This document shows, in pieces, positions 10,080 to 20,987 of a stretch of DNA of 64,000 nucleotides. The DNA is from Montifringilla adamsi (lineage: Eukaryota; Chordata; Aves; Passeriformes; Passeridae). The DNA lies in the NCBI GenBank assembly GCA_017590115.1, contig JAGGNK010011003.1:648091-712090 (forward strand), in the 5' to 3' direction. A program made the translations under genes and the position numbers. The notes beneath the pieces are model-generated. The model ran no database searches and was not told the DNA's origin. It saw only the letters and a list, made by a program, of their open reading frames with translations. The number at the start of each line of letters is the position of its first letter. Positions within the stretch are counted from its first letter, which is position 1.

Positions 10080-11010
10080 TGGGATTAATGAAGATAATTA
10101 TTGATAACTATTAATAATTATTGATACCGGGTCCAACAAAGCCTCACCTGTTGCACCAGGTGAGGTAAAGCCAGGCCTGAATACCCCTGGAAATCCAAGA
10201 AATTCCAGCAGGAGGAGCACGAAGGTTAAAAAACTCAGCAGGAACAAGTCAGCGATCCCAAATATTGATCAAAATCAGAAATTATCAGTAAAAAACTCAG
10301 CCAAATTCATACAAATGAGGAATTATCACTAGATTTATGAAATATTGGTGGAAGTCAGGAATTATCAATAATAAACTCACACAAATATTGATGGAAATCA
10401 GGAACTATCAATAATAAACTTGCCAAATATAGATGAAAATGAGGGATTATCAATAATAAACTCATCAAATATTGATGGAAATCAATATCAATCATGGAAA
10501 AAAATGATCAATAACAAACTCTCAAATATTGATGGAAATCAGGAATTATCAATAATAAATCCACACAATATTGATAAAAATCAGGAATTATCAGTAATAA
10601 ACTCATACAATTATTGATTAACTCAGGGATTATCAATAATAAACTCACACAAATACTGATTAATTCAGAAATTATCAATAATGAACTCACAAAATATTGA
10701 TTAAAACTCATCAAATATTGATTGAAATATTATTATTAGTAGTACTGCCAGTACTACTACTGCTACTAATAATAATTATATTGCCAACGCTAAATTGCAC
10801 AAATAAATTGATAAAACAATCAAAAAAAAAAGGAAAAATAAAATAATTGGGGATGCCTTTAATTGTAGGATTGAGACTTCTACAGGAATTATTTTAATAT
10901 TCACACTTAATTAGTATTTATTTATATTATTATTTATTTACATTAATTATTACTGATTTTATATTCACACTAAAGTATTTGCTAATATTTTATTAATATT
11001 TGAATAAAGC
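10080..11010. repeat. AT-rich island with 43-bp minisatellite and palindrome
   Basis: At 10260-10720 about a dozen units of tattgatggaaatcaggaat plus tatcaataataaactcacac repeat. At 10729-10776 an imperfect inverted repeat (attattattagtagtactg against its complement with a 9-base insertion) could form a cruciform. A/T-rich sequence continues to 11010. The island contrasts strongly with its GC-rich neighbours. No origin or scaffold-attachment role is shown. Confidence 0.88.
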
Positions 11011-11199
11011 TCCCAAACCTTTGGGGTCATACAGAATTAAATGGGAAAATAAAGGGATTTTCCATGGGGAAAAAAAGCACATTCCAGGGTTTTAGACCAG
11101 GAATAGGAATTTTGGGAATTTTTATGGGATTTCTGTGGATCCATCCCTCTCTCCCACCATCCTCATCCCAGCATTCCAGCCCAAAATCCATGTCACTGG

Positions 11200-11745
11200 T
11201 GTGTCCCAAGGAATGAGGGCAGCAGGGAAGGGAAGGGACGATCTCTCCTGAGATCCCACCTGGAATTCTCTGCTCCAACACAGAACTGTTGGAGAAGGTC
11301 CAGAGGAGGCCACGGAGATGCCGAAGGGATTGGAGCAGCTTGGACGGATGGAGGGACGGATGGAGGGATGGATGATGGATGGATGATGGATGGATGGATG
11401 AATGTGGAGAACTTGGAGCAACTTCCAGTGTCTGGAGGGGCTCCAGGGAAGCTGGAGAGGGAATGCTCCTTGGGAAGTGGAGTGTCAGGATAAGCAGGAA
11501 TGAGTCAGACTGAAAGAGGGGTAATTTGGGAAGAAATTCCTGCCCAGGAAGGAGGCAAGGCCCTGGCACAGCTTCCCAGAAAAGCCGTGGCTGCCCCTGG
11601 ATCCCTGGAATGCCCCAGGCTGGGCTGGATGGGGCTGGAGGCACCTGGGACCAGGGAAGGTGTCCGGACATGGAATGGGATGGGCTCGAAGGTCCCTCCA
11701 ACCCAACCTGAACCGTTCCGGGATCCTTTTCCTGTCCCACAGTGC
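11200..11745 (+). mobile_element. CR1 LINE 3' fragment, interrupted by a GGAT microsatellite
   Basis: Matches the familiar avian CR1 tail: ggtccagaggaggccacg, then ggcaaggccctggcacag, tggctgcccctggatccctg, and ggtccctccaacccaacctg. A GGAT/GATGG run (about 11337-11402) has expanded within it. The copy is 5'-truncated and non-coding, in plus orientation. It lies directly beside the AT-rich island. Confidence 0.85.
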
Positions 11746-12685
11746 CACCTGAGGGGGGAATTCCTGCAGGAACCCCCAGCTCCGGAGGGGTCAGTGTGTC
11801 CTGGGACCGCTGTGCTCGGACACGGCCGGGACAGGGATGTTTCCCTCCCTCTCTCCCTGTAAGCGGAATTCCCTTGGGATCTCTCCAGGGATCTCTGAAC
11901 CCCTTCCATGGAGCAGTTCCTCGGTCGCCATCCGTGGGTTTTTTGGGATAAGCTGCGCGGCAGCTCCCGGCGCTCCATCGGCAGATCCCTGCTGCCACCG
12001 TGTGGATTCGGCCGGAAGGTTCGGGAAAAGATTCCCTGTTTTTCCCCTTTACCCGTCCATCCATCCATCCCTCCATCCCCAGGATAACGGATGGGGGATC
12101 CATGGATGAATGATTGATTTTTACATAAAATTATATTTTCTCTAGAAAAGTTTTTTTCTCTATAAATTGTAATTTCCATAAAGTTCCGGTGGCCCTGGAG
12201 ACTTGGGAATGCTGGGCCAGATAGAATGAGCAGCATTGGAACCTCGGATCCTCCTTCCCAGAGCCCTGGATCAGGTGGGGAGGATTCCATGGAATCCTGA
12301 GCCCTTCCAACAGCCTCATCTGGAGACCTGGATGAGCCCCCATCTCCTCCCAGCCCCTGGTGGGGATAAGAATCCTGGATGTCAAGGATGAGGAATTCCA
12401 GGGAGCTCCAAGTGGGACCTGAGCTTCCAGCAGGGTCCAAGGAGCCTGGAGCAGGGGGAGCTGGGATTGGGAAGGACCTGCTGGGGGTGTCCCCTCTGCC
12501 AAGGAAGGAATTGCCCTGGGACTGGGAAAAACCCAACGTCCGCAGGGTCGGGATGGGGAGGAATTGTGGGATGAGCTCCCTCGGCCTTCCCAGTGTTTGA
12601 TCCCCCGTTCCCACCAGAGCCATGGAGACACCTTGGGGAAAGATGTCGGAGATCCTGGAGTCCATGGGAATCTGTCCTGGGACGT
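11746..12685. other. intergenic DNA, no gene recognised
   Basis: Mixed sequence with a short ccat run near 12055-12080. A long minus-strand open frame crosses this stretch, the CR1 copy and the next minisatellite; it matches no known protein and is treated as spurious. Confidence 0.6.
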
Positions 12686-12689
12686 GGGG

Positions 12690-13470
12690 CTGGATCTGGC
12701 TGTGGAGGACACCAGGACAATCCCACACCTTCATTCCAGGTGATCCTAAATCTCCACCGGTACCAGGATTTGGGGCTGGATCTGACTTTGGAGGACACGA
12801 GGATAATCCTGACAATCCCTTCATTCCAGGTGTTCCCAAATCCCTGCCGGCACTGGAATGTGGAGCTGGATCTGGCTTTAAAGGACACCAGGACAATCCC
12901 TTTATTCCACGTGATCCCAAATCCCTCTCTGAACCAGGATCTGGGGCTGGATCTGGCTTTGGAGGAGACCAGGACAACCTCACACCTTCATCCTGGCCAA
13001 TCCCATGTGTTCATTCCAGGTGATCCCAAATCCCTGCCTGCACCAGGGTGTGGGGCTGGATCTGACTTTGGAGGAGATCGGGACAATCCCTTCATTCCAG
13101 GTGATCCCACTGGGATGTGGAGCTGGATCTGGCTTTAAAGGACACTGGGACAATCCCTTCATTCCAGGTGATCCCACTGGAATGTGGAGCTGGATCTGGC
13201 TTTAGAGGACACTGGCACAATCCCTTCATTCAAGGTGTTCCCAAAACCCTGCCACCACTGGGATGTGGAGCTGGATCAGTCTTTGGAAGAGACCAGGACA
13301 ATCCCACACCTCCATTCCAGGTGATCCCAAATCTCCACCTGTACCGGGATGTGAGACTGGATTCATCTTGGAAGGACACCAGGAAATTCCCACACCTTCA
13401 TCCTGGACAATCCCAGGTCTTCGTTCCAGCTGATCCCAAATCCCTGCCTGCACCAGGATCTGGAAGTTCA
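12690..13470 (+). repeat. minisatellite with 55-95-bp units
   Basis: About ten units opening with ttcattccaggtgatcccaa and including gggctggatctggctttgga and gacaccaggacaatccc. Unit length varies through internal deletions. Confidence 0.92.
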
Positions 13471-13479
13471 GGGCTGGGA

Positions 13480-14480
13480 AAACAGGGAATCTGAGTTAAT
13501 TTGGATAATTTCCATTGGAATTGGGATAATTTCCATTAGAACTGGGATAATTTCCAATTGGAATTGAGGGGTGGGAAGAGCTGGGGGATGGATAGGGAAT
13601 ATCCTTTCCTGGAATCCCCCCATGGAAAGAAGTGGGAATGGGATGGGATTTAAAGCCCTTCCAGCCCAAATAATTCCAGGATTCTGGTGAGGAATATCCC
13701 AGATGAGCATCCAGAACAGGAGCTGGGACATTCAGGCCTAGAAAAACTGGGAATCTCAGTTAATCGGGATAATTTCCACTGGAATTGGGATAATTTCATT
13801 GGAATTTAGGGGTGGGAAGGGCTGGGGATGGAAGTCCCTGGGATTTATAGGGATCACCTCCACCCTGCTATTCCTCCATGGAAAAAGGGGAATGGGATGG
13901 GATGTAAAGCCCTTCCAGCCCCAGTAATTTTGGGATTATGCTTAGGAATATCCCGGATGAGCATCTGGGCCAGGAGCTGGGATATTCAGAGATGGGAAAA
14001 TAGGGAATCTGAGTTAATCTGGATAATTTCCACCGGAACTGGGATAATTCCATAGGAACTTGGATATTGTCCATTGGAATTGGGATAATTTCTGTTGCAA
14101 TTGGGATAATTTCCATTGGAATTGAGGGGTGGGAAGGGCTGGGGGATGCATGTTCCTGGGATGTATAGGGAATATCCTTTCCTGGAATCTCCCCATGGAA
14201 AGAGGGGAAATGGGATGGGATTTAAAGCCCTTCCAGCCCAAATAATTCCAGGATTCTGGTGAAGAATACCCCACATGAGCATCCAGGACAGGAGCTGGGA
14301 AGTTCAGGGCTGGGAAAATAGGGAATCTGAGTTAATAGGGATCATCTCCATTGGAACTGGGATAATTTCATTGGAATTGAGGGGTGGGAAGGGTTAGGGA
14401 TGGATGTTCCAGGTTTTTTAGGGATCATCCTCCCCCTGGAATCCCAGGGAATGCCTGGGGTTGGGAATTTGGGATTCCAT
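13480..14480 (+). repeat. composite tandem array with embedded CR1 tails
   Basis: Four monomers of roughly 250-310 bp. Each begins near gggaatctgagttaat, continues with tggggataatttccattgg-like stretches, and carries a CR1 3' end (gggatgggatttaaagccct, ccagcccaaataattccagg) followed by aatatcccagatgagcat. The CR1 fragment was captured before amplification. Confidence 0.85.
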
Positions 14481-14639
14481 CGTGCTCTAGGGTTTTCCAG
14501 GAGGTTGGAATTGGATACGGATCCCAAAGGAACCCCATGGGATGAGGAGAATTGGGAGAAATGATCTCATGGGAAAGGATTCCTTTGGTTACTCCAGGCT
14601 GTAAAAACTGCCCTGATTCCAGATTTCCCTTGGATTTTT

Positions 14640-14880
14640 CCAAAGGCTGCTGGAATTCTTACTTTTCCCTCATGTTTTCTTTTGCCTGTCCTGCAGGAAT
14701 TTGGGATGAAACCTGGACTGAGCCCTTCCCGTGGGGAAAACCCCAGCAGAGCCTGGATAAATCCCTAAAATTCCAATATCCCCCAAGTGTGACCTCAGGG
14801 AAATTCAGGAATCCAAATTTTATTCTTTCTGAGGTGATTTTTTCCAAAGGCTGCTGCAATTCCTGCTTTTCCCTCCCCCT
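14640..14880 (+). repeat. local duplication of about 45 bp
   Basis: ttttccaaaggctgctg(g/c)aatt followed by (t/c)t(t/g)cttttccctc occurs at about 14635-14675 and again at 14840-14878. Probably a remnant of a tandem unit. Confidence 0.7.
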
Positions 14881-14899
14881 TTGGCATTCCCTGGGCACA

Positions 14900-16335
14900 G
14901 AGCTGCTCGGAGGGATCCGGCGGGATCCTTGTGCTCGGAGTCCTCGCGATGAGCCCGGAGGGATCCAGGGGAAGTTCAACGGAAAACCTCCAGGAAAATC
15001 TGGGAAAATCAGAAATAAATCCCATTTTTCCTTAAAAATTCCAGGAATTCTTTTGAATTCCTTTTAATTCCCATTTATTTGGATGCTCCTTTTCATTCCT
15101 TGAGCTCCCTTTTCCTTGGGAATTCCCTTTCCTCTATTTCAACTTGATTTCAAAATAGTGGAATTTTTTTGCCCCATTAGGATGAGGAGCACCGGGAAGT
15201 AAAGGAATCCAGGATTCCTGGGAATGAAAATATTTTGGGAAAAGGGCATCTGGGTGGATCCCAGGGAAGAGCGGGATGGGAATTCCCACTTTTCCCTGGA
15301 CGTTCCATCATTCCCAAAATGCTTTATGGCGGCTGAGAGGAAGAAGAAGCAGAAATTAGGAAAAAACTCCAAAATCATGGAATTTTCAGCTTTCCCCTAC
15401 AGAAATGTGGAAGGAAATTGGTGGAATGAGGATCCTGCTCCATGTCCATGTGGGAATGGGAGATTTGTTGAAATGAGGATCTGGGAATTCCCACATTCCT
15501 GCCATTTTTGGGAATTTTACATCCTGGCTGAGGCCCAAAGATGTTTTGTGCCTTCCTAGTTTTTTTTTCTGGGAAGCACCCAAGTCTTTGCCAGGATTTT
15601 TCCAGGGATGAAACTTGAACTTTGCAGGGATGAAAAATCTTGGAAAAACCCTGGGTGTAATCTAGGAATAAAAATTCCGGAAAGATCCAAGCTGCAAATA
15701 AAGCAGGAAAATACCGCTGGAAAAGCCAAAGGAAAAAAAGGCTGGGAATAATCCTGGGAAACCAGGAATAAATTCCGTTTTTCCCTGTTTTCAACCGGGA
15801 GCCCCTAGATGGCAGCAACGCCCCGGGAAAAAGCTCCGTAAAAGGGAATTTTTGTCGATTTCGGAATTTTGAGGAAAGAGAATTTTGAAGATCTGTTGGG
15901 CTCAGCTTCCTTTGAAAATTCCCAAATTTTAAAATTCCTGTAAATTCCTGCACTCCTGGATTTTTCCTCATCTCCTCATTCCCAGATTTTTCCCCTTTTA
16001 GGGAAAATCTTCCATTGAAATCCCAAAATTTGGGATCCAGATAATCCCAAATTCTGTTTTAGGGTCCCTATGATCTTCAGGAAATTCCTGGCATTCTTCA
16101 TCCCCTTCTCCAGCCGGTTTGGAAAATCTGGATCTCCCAGGAAAGGAAAATCCCAGAATTCCATCCTCATTCTCCAGCTCCAAAATTCCCAGTGTGCAAA
16201 GAAAAAAAAAAACAACAACCTGGAATTGGGTTAGAAGACCTCAGCCTCAGTGGATTTTTATGGAATTTCTCCAGGATCGAGATTTCCAGCGCCTCTGGAA
16301 GCGCTGCTGCTTAAGGGAAGCAAAACCCTGGAAGT
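14900..16335. other. intergenic DNA, no feature recognised
   Basis: Sequence rich in ggaattcc/gggaaaa-like words but without clear periodicity, exon or transposon. Confidence 0.55.
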
Positions 16336-16339
16336 CACA

Positions 16340-16850
16340 TCCCAGTGCAGGAAATTCTCCTCAAAAAGCAGGACAGATCCTAAAACCCATGGAGATGTCC
16401 TCCAGAAAAGGAGGACAGACCCCTAATCCATGGAGATGCTCCTCAAAACCCCAGGGAAATGCTCCCCAATAAGAAGGAGAGGCCCCAATCCCATGGAGAT
16501 GATTGGGATGGGAATCCCACATGGATGCAGCTGGAACGGTTTGGGAATAATGTGGGAATGGGACTGGGGTGGGAACCCACATGGATGCAGCTGGAATGGC
16601 ATGGGAATTTAGGGAATTGTGGATTTTTATGAATCCCCAGGGGGCTGGGGATTTCCAGGAGAAAACTCCCCGAATTCCCAATTTCTCCCTCCATGCAGGG
16701 CCTGCTGCAGGTTTTCCCAGCTCTGTCCCCTTGGGATGTCTTAGGATTCTCTTGGGAATCTCAGATTCCCTTGGGATCCCTTGGGGGGGCACAGCCCAGG
16801 ACAATCCCCTCTCCCCGCTGGCTCTGGATTCCAGGCGTTATTCCAGGAAT
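16340..16850 (-). repeat. inverted-duplication arm B
   Basis: Reverse-complement partner of 8835-9345. It begins with a few units of the tccatggg minisatellite (inverted), then atgggaatcccacatggatg, a local tandem copy of cacatggatgcagctggaa, gagaaaactccccgaattcc and finally tggattccaggcgttattcc. The arms are about 7 kb apart. Confidence 0.85.
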
Positions 16851-17630
16851 TTCTCTGGATTGGACCAGTCCCAGTCCCTGTGCACTCCTGGAATTCCTGG
16901 AGGATGGAAATGGAAATTCCCAGATTCCCTGGATTTCAGTGTCACCTGCAGATTCAGGTTGGATTTTGGGAAAAGTTTTTCCTTCCAGAGGGTTCGGGGC
17001 TGATCTGGCTCCCCACAGAATGGGAACATTCCCAAGGCTTCCAGAGCCCCGGGAGCGTTTGGAAATGTGGAAATTTGGGATGTCTAAGTAGGGCTTAGAG
17101 CTGGATTTGATCCCTGGGGGTCAAATATTGGTTATTCCATGATCCTTTGGGATATTCCTTGATCCTTCGGGAACACCTCGTCCCATTCCCATCCCACTGC
17201 CGTTCCAGCGGGATTTGCGATCAGGGATAACAATCCCAGGGATGGCTCTGGCTCTGGGATTGGGATGGAGCTCCAGGAGGGGGGTGAGGGGGATCCAGCA
17301 GTGCCTGGGAATCCCTGACCTTTCCCAGCCCTTTTCCAGAGCTTTTCCAGAGCCCCAGCTCCCCCTGGAATTCTGGCGGAGCCTCCGGAGTCAGTTCAGC
17401 TTTTCTTCCGCTCCCCAGGCCCAGCTCTGCTGACGTTTCCCGGGAGCAAATCCAGGGAAAACAGAGCAGAAGGGAAGGCGCTGAGGAAGCAGGACTGGGG
17501 AAAAGCTGGGAAGCAGAAATGATGGGAATGCTGAGTCGGCTCCGGATGCCTGGGGTGTTCTGGGAATTCTGCTGGAGCTGCGAAAATTATCCCGGAATGA
17601 ACTTCTCCTGCTTCCTGGATCTGGGGGTGA
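16851..17630. other. intergenic DNA, no feature recognised
   Basis: Non-periodic sequence of mixed composition with no supportable gene. Confidence 0.55.
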
Positions 17631-17634
17631 GAAC

Positions 17635-17795
17635 AGGGAGAGCCCCCAGAGTTCCAGGGAATCCCAGAATTTCTGGAGTTCCAGCTGCAGAGCCCCGGCA
17701 ACTCCAGGAGTTCCCAGAATTTCAGGAGTCTCTGCTGCTGGAGAGTCCCTGCAATTCTCAGGATTCCCAGATTTTCAGAAGTCCCAGCTGCTGTC
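17635..17795. repeat. minisatellite, ccagaatttctggagttcc type
   Basis: About five degenerate units of 25-35 bp pairing cccagaattt(c/t)(t)gga or cccagattttcagaagt with ccagctgc. Confidence 0.7.
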
Positions 17796-18039
17796 CCTGT
17801 TGGATCCAGGAGCTCTCCCTGTTCCCATCCATGGATCCAGGGATTCCAGGGAAAATCCCACTCCCACAGGATCCATGGTGACCTCTGGTTGTTCATCCTT
17901 GGATACTTCCAGAAAGATCCGTGGGGGAAGGAGTGGAGTTTATTGGGATGCACCACGTGTGCTCCCAACCCTTTTCCTTGGAAATTGTGGCAGCTTTCCC
18001 AACCTTTCCATGACAATCCAGGACATCCCGATGAAAGGG

Positions 18040-18385
18040 AAGGACCAAACCTCCTGGATTTGGGATCAGGGAATGATCCAAACCTTTGGGATTTGGAAGA
18101 GAAAGAGCCAAACCTTTGGGATCTGGGAGCAGGGAATGAACCAAACCTTTGGGATCTGGGAGTAGGTAAAGGACCAAAACTTTGGGATTTGGGATCAGGG
18201 AATGAATGAAATCTTTGGGATTTGGGAGCAGGGAACTAATCAAACCTTTGGGATTTGGGAGCAGGTCACGATGTAAACCTTCAGGATTTGGGAGCAGGGA
18301 GCGAAACATCCAGGTCTGAGCCTGAGTTTGCATTTGTCCTTTTCCATTTATTTTCCCTTTCCCTGATCCCAAAGTCATTCCCACA
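18040..18385 (+). repeat. 31-bp minisatellite family, copy 1, with shared flank
   Basis: About eight units of aaacctttgggatttgggag plus cagggaatgaacc. The array is followed by a non-repeated flank (ccaggtctgagcctgagttt, gtccttttcc, atttattttcccttt) that recurs after copy 2, showing that the two blocks duplicated as a unit. Confidence 0.9.
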
Positions 18386-18870
18386 CACTCCTGGCCTGTG
18401 TGTCCTTGCCGGCAGGACAAGGCCAGGATGTCCCCGGTTGTTTTTAATCTCCCAAATGCTTCCCAAAATTAATCTTGGAGAGTGCAGGAGCGGGGGAGGG
18501 AGCGCCGCCCGCGCCCCGTCCTTGGCGCACATCCCTTGGGAACGCGGGATTGGCGGGCAGGAAGGGGTTACAGGGAAGGTGAAACACGAAACGGCGCCGG
18601 GAGAAAGGCGGGATCTGGGAAAGCTTTCCTGGGATGGAAAACAATCCAATGTCCTCTGGAAGGGCTCCAGGGCCGCGTTCCCACCCACCGGGAACTCTCC
18701 TCTGCAGCGGTCACAGGGAAAGGGCAAAAATCGGGATTTGGGATGGGGACGGGAGAGGCTCACACGTTCCAAGGGGCTGGAATGATCCAGCACTGGGAAT
18801 TCGGCGTGGGAAAAGCAGAAATATGGGGGAACACGAGCGAGAGGAGCAAGGAGTTAAATAATGATGGGAA

Positions 18871-18995
18871 AATAAGGAGGTTTTGGGATTAATGGAATTT
18901 CTGGTTTGCAACATCCCAAAAAAAGAGACTCTGGGATGAGCGAGGTGGGAATTCCAACCCGGCAGCAGCGGGATGATCCCTCTGGAATGACCCTG
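18871..18995 (+). repeat. left arm of inverted repeat flanking 31-bp minisatellite copy 2
   Basis: About 125 bp including aacatcccaaaaaaagagac, tctgggatgagcgaggtggg and cccggcagcagcgggatgat; its diverged reverse complement is at 19403-19530. Confidence 0.85.
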
Positions 18996-19017
18996 GGGTG
19001 GGAGAAGGAGGCTGGAG

Positions 19018-19390
19018 TTGGACAAGGGATCAAACCTTCAGGATTTGGGAGCAGGGAATAAACCAAACCTTCAGGATTTGGGAGCGGGGAAAGGACCAAA
19101 CCTTCGGGATTCAGGAGCAGAGAACGAACCAAACCCTTGGGATTCAGGAGCATGGAATGTACCAAAACTCTGGGATTTGGGAGTGGGGAAAGGACCAAAC
19201 CTTCAGGATTTGGGAGAGAATGAAGCAAATCTTTGGGATTTGGGAGCAGGGAAAGAACCAGAGCTTTGAAATTTGGGAGAGAATGAATCAAACATTCAGG
19301 ATTTGGGAGTAGGGAGCAAAATCTCCAGGTGTGAGTGTGGGTTTGGATTTGTCCTTTTCCCTTTATTTTCCCCCACCCTCATCCCAGTCC
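19018..19390 (+). repeat. 31-bp minisatellite family, copy 2, with shared flank
   Basis: About nine units of aaaccttcaggatttgggag plus cagggaataaacc, then the same flank as copy 1 (ccaggtgtgagtgtgggttt, gtccttttccctttattttc). It sits in the loop between the inverted arms at 18871-18995 and 19403-19530. Confidence 0.9.
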
Positions 19391-19402
19391 TTCCCCCCTT
19401 AA

Positions 19403-19530
19403 CCGGGGGCCATTCCAGAGGGGTCATCCCGCTGCTGCCGGGAAGGAATTTCCGCCTCGCACATCCCAGAGTCTCTCTTTTGGGATGTTTCAGCTGGGAA
19501 ATTCCGTAAATCCCAAAAAAATCCTCATAC
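19403..19530 (-). repeat. right arm of inverted repeat
   Basis: Includes gtcatcccgctgctgccggg, cgcacatcccagagtctctc and ttttgggatgttt, complementary in order to 18871-18995. Confidence 0.85.
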
Positions 19531-19604
19531 TCCAACATATTCCTGCATTTCCACGACAGGGAGGGGTCCCTCACCCACCCCCCGCCAGCAGAGGCAACCT
19601 GGGC

Positions 19605-19680
19605 GAGTTTGTTAATTAACGCAGCCCCGGGTTAATTAATTACCTTGGCCCCAGGCTCATTAATTAACGCAGCCTCCCAA
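19605..19680. promoter_or_regulatory. cluster of three TTAATTAA palindromes
   Basis: TTAATTAA at 19612-19619, 19632-19639 and 19660-19667, with two copies in a shared ttaattaacgcagcc context. The middle one extends to TAATTAATTA (19633-19642), which fits the paired-class homeodomain dimer site TAATNNATTA. Binding is inferred. Confidence 0.45.
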
Positions 19681-19799
19681 GGTTCCCTGCCCTCGGTCCG
19701 GAGGATCCAGGCAGTGCCAGGAATCCTTCCGGGAGCACTTTGGGAGAGAATGTTAACCCAGGCTCTCCTAAACCGCCCCAAGCAGCTGCAAAATTCCCA

Positions 19800-19870
19800 A
19801 AAAAACCTGGAATCCCCATCCCTGGAAGTGTCCCAGGCCAGGCTGGAGCAGCCTGGCATAGCGGGAGGTG
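19800..19870 (+). mobile_element. CR1 remnant
   Basis: A short match to the CR1 tail: catccctggaagtgtcccag, gccaggctggagcagcctgg. Both ends are lost. Confidence 0.7.
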
Positions 19871-19919
19871 GAACTGGGGGGATTTGAGCTCCTTTCCCCC
19901 AGCCCCTCTGGAATTGTGG

Positions 19920-20205
19920 GATAAGCAGGGATTGCCTGGAAAAACTGAGAAAAGGGGATGAGGGAGTGTCTGAGCTGGGGAAAACTAGGAAAAGGGGATG
20001 AGAAAACATCTGCTCCCAGAAAAACTAGGAAAAAGGGATGAGGGAGCATCTGAGCTGGGAAATGCTGGGAAAGGGGGATGAGGGAGTGTCTGAGCTGGGA
20101 AAAGGGAATGAGGGGGTGTCTGCTCCTGGAAAAGCTGGGAAAAGGGAATGATAGAGCGCTGCTCCTGGAAAAGCTGGGAAAAGGGAATGATGGAACGCTG
20201 CTCCC
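19920..20205 (+). repeat. 42-bp minisatellite
   Basis: About seven units of gggaaaa(c)taggaaaaggg plus gatgagggagtgtctgagct; the rightmost units are shorter. Confidence 0.9.
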
Positions 20206-20214
20206 ATGTTCGCC

Positions 20215-20470
20215 TCCCCAGAGCTGCCAACTGTGCCTAATTAGCGATGTCGAACATGCAGCGTGCTCTTGCCTCCAATTAGGCTCAGCTTAAAACGAGG
20301 CGCGGGGTTCATTTCACTGAATGTTGGCTTTAATTTAGGCCCAGCTGTGCCTAAACCCCCGGCACTGCTTTACACAGAGATTAAATACAGACAACTGCGC
20401 TCTGAGGAGGAGGTGAGGAATAACGAGATAAGAGATAACGAGGCCAGCCCCGAACTCTTCCCAGGGTGAG
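20215..20470. promoter_or_regulatory. candidate conserved block 3' of KLHDC7A
   Basis: Non-repetitive, AT/GC-balanced sequence between two repeat-rich stretches, with cctaattagcgatg, ccaattaggctc, ggctttaatttaggc and aacgagataagagataacga (two GATA-type sites). An ATTAAA on the minus strand (20334-20329) could serve as a KLHDC7A poly(A) signal about 650 nt after the stop. It may be a conserved 3' UTR or an enhancer; I cannot tell. Confidence 0.4.
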
Positions 20471-20754
20471 TGAGTTGTCCAAGCAATGCTGGCGGAGCTT
20501 CAGCGACCTCCACCCTAAACCACTCCCCATCCGCGTCCGGGTCAATGTTCCCCACCTGGAGCCTAAGTCAGGTCTGAACCAGGTCCTAAATCAGGTCTGA
20601 TTCAGGTCCCGAAGGGTGCCCGGACAGCTGGAGCCCGCAGAGATCCGGGATTTGCTGCCGCCCAAACAAACACGGCCCTGTTTAACCTCCCCTGAGCAAA
20701 CGAGTCCGCCCAGCTCCTCCTGACTCTTCCTGGAGCCTCCTCTGGGCTGCAATT

Positions 20755-20910
20755 CCTGGCAGCGCCCGAGGGTTTGATCCCTTCCTCCATCCCGGGCAGT
20801 GGGAAGAGGCTGGATCCAAGGGTTTGATCCCTTCCTGCCTCTGGGGATTTGGGAAGAGGCTGGATCCAAGTGTTTGATCCCTTCCTCCATCCTGGAGTTT
20901 GGGAGGAAGT
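20755..20910. repeat. 51-bp repeat in the KLHDC7A 3' flank
   Basis: Three units of gggtttgatcccttcctcca followed by tggg(a)agaggctggatccaag. They lie 80-230 nt downstream of the stop codon, so probably in the 3' UTR. Confidence 0.9.
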
Positions 20911-20987
20911 TGGGTCCATGGAGGGCTTGAATTGCACAGCTTGGGCTGGGGGCTCCTTCTCTGGCTGCCACGGCTCCTTGGGGACCC

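Noticed and set aside
10420..10617. Plus-strand peptide with repeated NIDGNQELSIIN-like units
   Set aside because: Translation of the AT-rich 43-bp minisatellite; no start context or homologue.
11505..12983. 492-codon minus-strand open frame
   Set aside because: Crosses antisense CR1, unique DNA and a minisatellite; open by composition, no domain.
18040..19320. Regularly spaced repeats considered as a CRISPR-like array
   Set aside because: Units are contiguous and degenerate with no unique spacers, and the genome is vertebrate.
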